Shown here: one piece after another, positions 63,409 through 64,000 of the stretch
How the letters are laid out: every line of letters starts with the position of its first letter
How positions within the stretch are numbered: position 1 is the stretch's first letter
From: a bacterium
GTDB taxonomy: Bacteria; CAIWAD01
DNA length: 64,000 bases
Assembly (NCBI GenBank): GCA_030685015.1
Contig: JAUXWS010000046.1
Coordinates: 1-64,000 of the forward strand
Direction of reading: 5' to 3'
The notes under the pieces: model-generated
Database searches by the model: none
The model's input: only the letters and a program-made list of their open reading frames with translations
What the model was told of the DNA's origin: nothing
Translations under genes and position numbers: made by a program

Positions 63409-64000
63409 ATGCGCACACTGATCGATCACATCAATAAACGGGGCAACCGCCTCTGCCTGGGCCTTGACCTGGATCCGGAGCGGATGCCGACCCGCTACCT
63501 GAGCCTGCCCAATCCGCTGGCTGCCCTGGGATGCGACCTGGTGGAAGCCACGCATGATCTGGTGGCCGCCTTCAAGCCCAACGCCGCCTTCTTCGAACAG
63601 CAGGGCGCGCCGGGCTGGGCCGCGCTGGAGGCCGTCTGCCATTGTGTCGGCGAGCGCGCCTTCCTGATCGTCGACGCCAAGCGCGGCGACATCGGCAACA
63701 CCAGCGCGCGCTATGCCCGCGCCCTCTTCAACGGGCTGGGCGCCCGGGCCGTCACCCTGGCGCCCTACATGGGTCGCGACAGCCTGGAGCCCTTCCTGGG
63801 CGCCACCGGCGCGGATGACCCGCGCCCGGAGAGGGGGGCCTTCGTCCTGGCGCTCACCTCCAACCCCGGCGCGGCGGATTTCCAGTTGTTGCCCGTCGAG
63901 GGACGGCCGCTCTACTGGCGTGTGCTGGAGAAACTGGCCGCCTGGAACGCCGACTGGGCGGCCGGACGCCTGGGCGCGGTGGTGGGAGCGACGAGGACCG
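63409..64000 (+). CDS. pyrF: Orotidine 5'-phosphate decarboxylase, type 2 (3' truncated)
   Basis: 197 codons are visible and run off the window end. RLCLGLDLDPERMP is the N-terminal substrate motif and FLIVDAKRGDIGNTSARYARA is the catalytic DxKxxD signature in its type 2 (longer, about 270-aa) form; APYMGRDSLEPF and FVLALTSNPGA also match. Last step of UMP synthesis. ATG at 63409 begins at the conserved N-terminus. Confidence 0.95.
   Translation, partial: MRTLIDHINKRGNRLCLGLDLDPERMPTRYLSLPNPLAALGCDLVEATHDLVAAFKPNAAFFEQQGAPGWAALEAVCHCVGERAFLIVDAKRGDIGNTSARYARALFNGLGARAVTLAPYMGRDSLEPFLGATGADDPRPERGAFVLALTSNPGAADFQLLPVEGRPLYWRVLEKLAAWNADWAAGRLGAVVGATRT

Overview
The window is GC-rich, roughly two thirds G+C by eye, with strong G/C preference at third codon positions, dense gene packing and many 1-14 bp overlaps between consecutive genes. 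The cell envelope is diderm: LolA, a predicted outer-membrane beta-barrel protein, an EnvC-like LytM protein with an AmiA-type amidase, and a Wzc-like tyrosine kinase. Housekeeping gene order nevertheless matches Bacillus-type clusters in three places (yggS-yggT-divIVA-ileS-dksA-like-lspA-rluD; holB-ricT-metG; ispE-spoVG-prs-ctc-pth). Together with a FN3+SUMF1 secreted protein and comB, this suggests an uncultured high-GC diderm lineage, possibly in the FCB group. That placement is inference and weak.

Layout. 1-947: 3' part of an RsmB-like rRNA methyltransferase. 1031-8615 (minus): an inserted type I restriction-modification island, read hsdM, hsdS, fic, hsdR, YgjP-like peptidase. HsdM carries an N-terminal XRE helix-turn-helix, and hsdR has its own promoter overlapping an inverted repeat. 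8730-18179: a membrane protein, then the division/translation cluster yggS to rluD and a NYN-LOTUS protein. 18298-22426: an outer-membrane barrel protein, two orphan small proteins, a DnaJ-like protein and a 550-bp block of repeats and hairpins. 22545-26495: signalling genes (sigma-54 activator, dual-receiver protein, HDOD protein). 26787-28160: a SUMF1-type gene broken by a nonsense codon and carrying a 165-bp MITE-like insertion. 28250-34718: dus, hsp20-lon and a large hybrid histidine kinase convergent with lon. 34930-41037 (minus): metG, ricT, holB and an EnvC-like gene, with repeats around metG and ricT. 41149-49488: one tightly overlapped run gcvT-comB-ftsK-lolA-flippase-wzc. 49628-53468: ispE-spoVG-prs-rplY/ctc-pth and an RRM protein. 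53710-59907: part of the NADH dehydrogenase locus (nuoABCD, nuoGHI). 59926-64000: amidase, folC, mntP and the start of pyrF.

How the parts connect. Lon and Hsp20 form a protein-quality pair. The degenerate LytM protein and the catalytically intact Amidase_3 enzyme could form an activator/hydrolase pair for cell separation, alongside DivIVA and FtsK. The RM island is self-contained and looks as though it controls its own restriction subunit.

Three points stand out. (1) The HTH-HsdM/Fic/HsdR/YgjP cassette has promoter-operator architecture like that of control-protein RM systems. (2) The 3' ends of three unrelated genes (metG, ricT, nuoD) are each partly duplicated just downstream of their stop codons. 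(3) A recurrent TAYMTTG-type -10 element lies at several gene starts, sometimes 5-6 nt from the start codon, which would give leaderless mRNAs. No rRNA, tRNA or CRISPR array was recognised.
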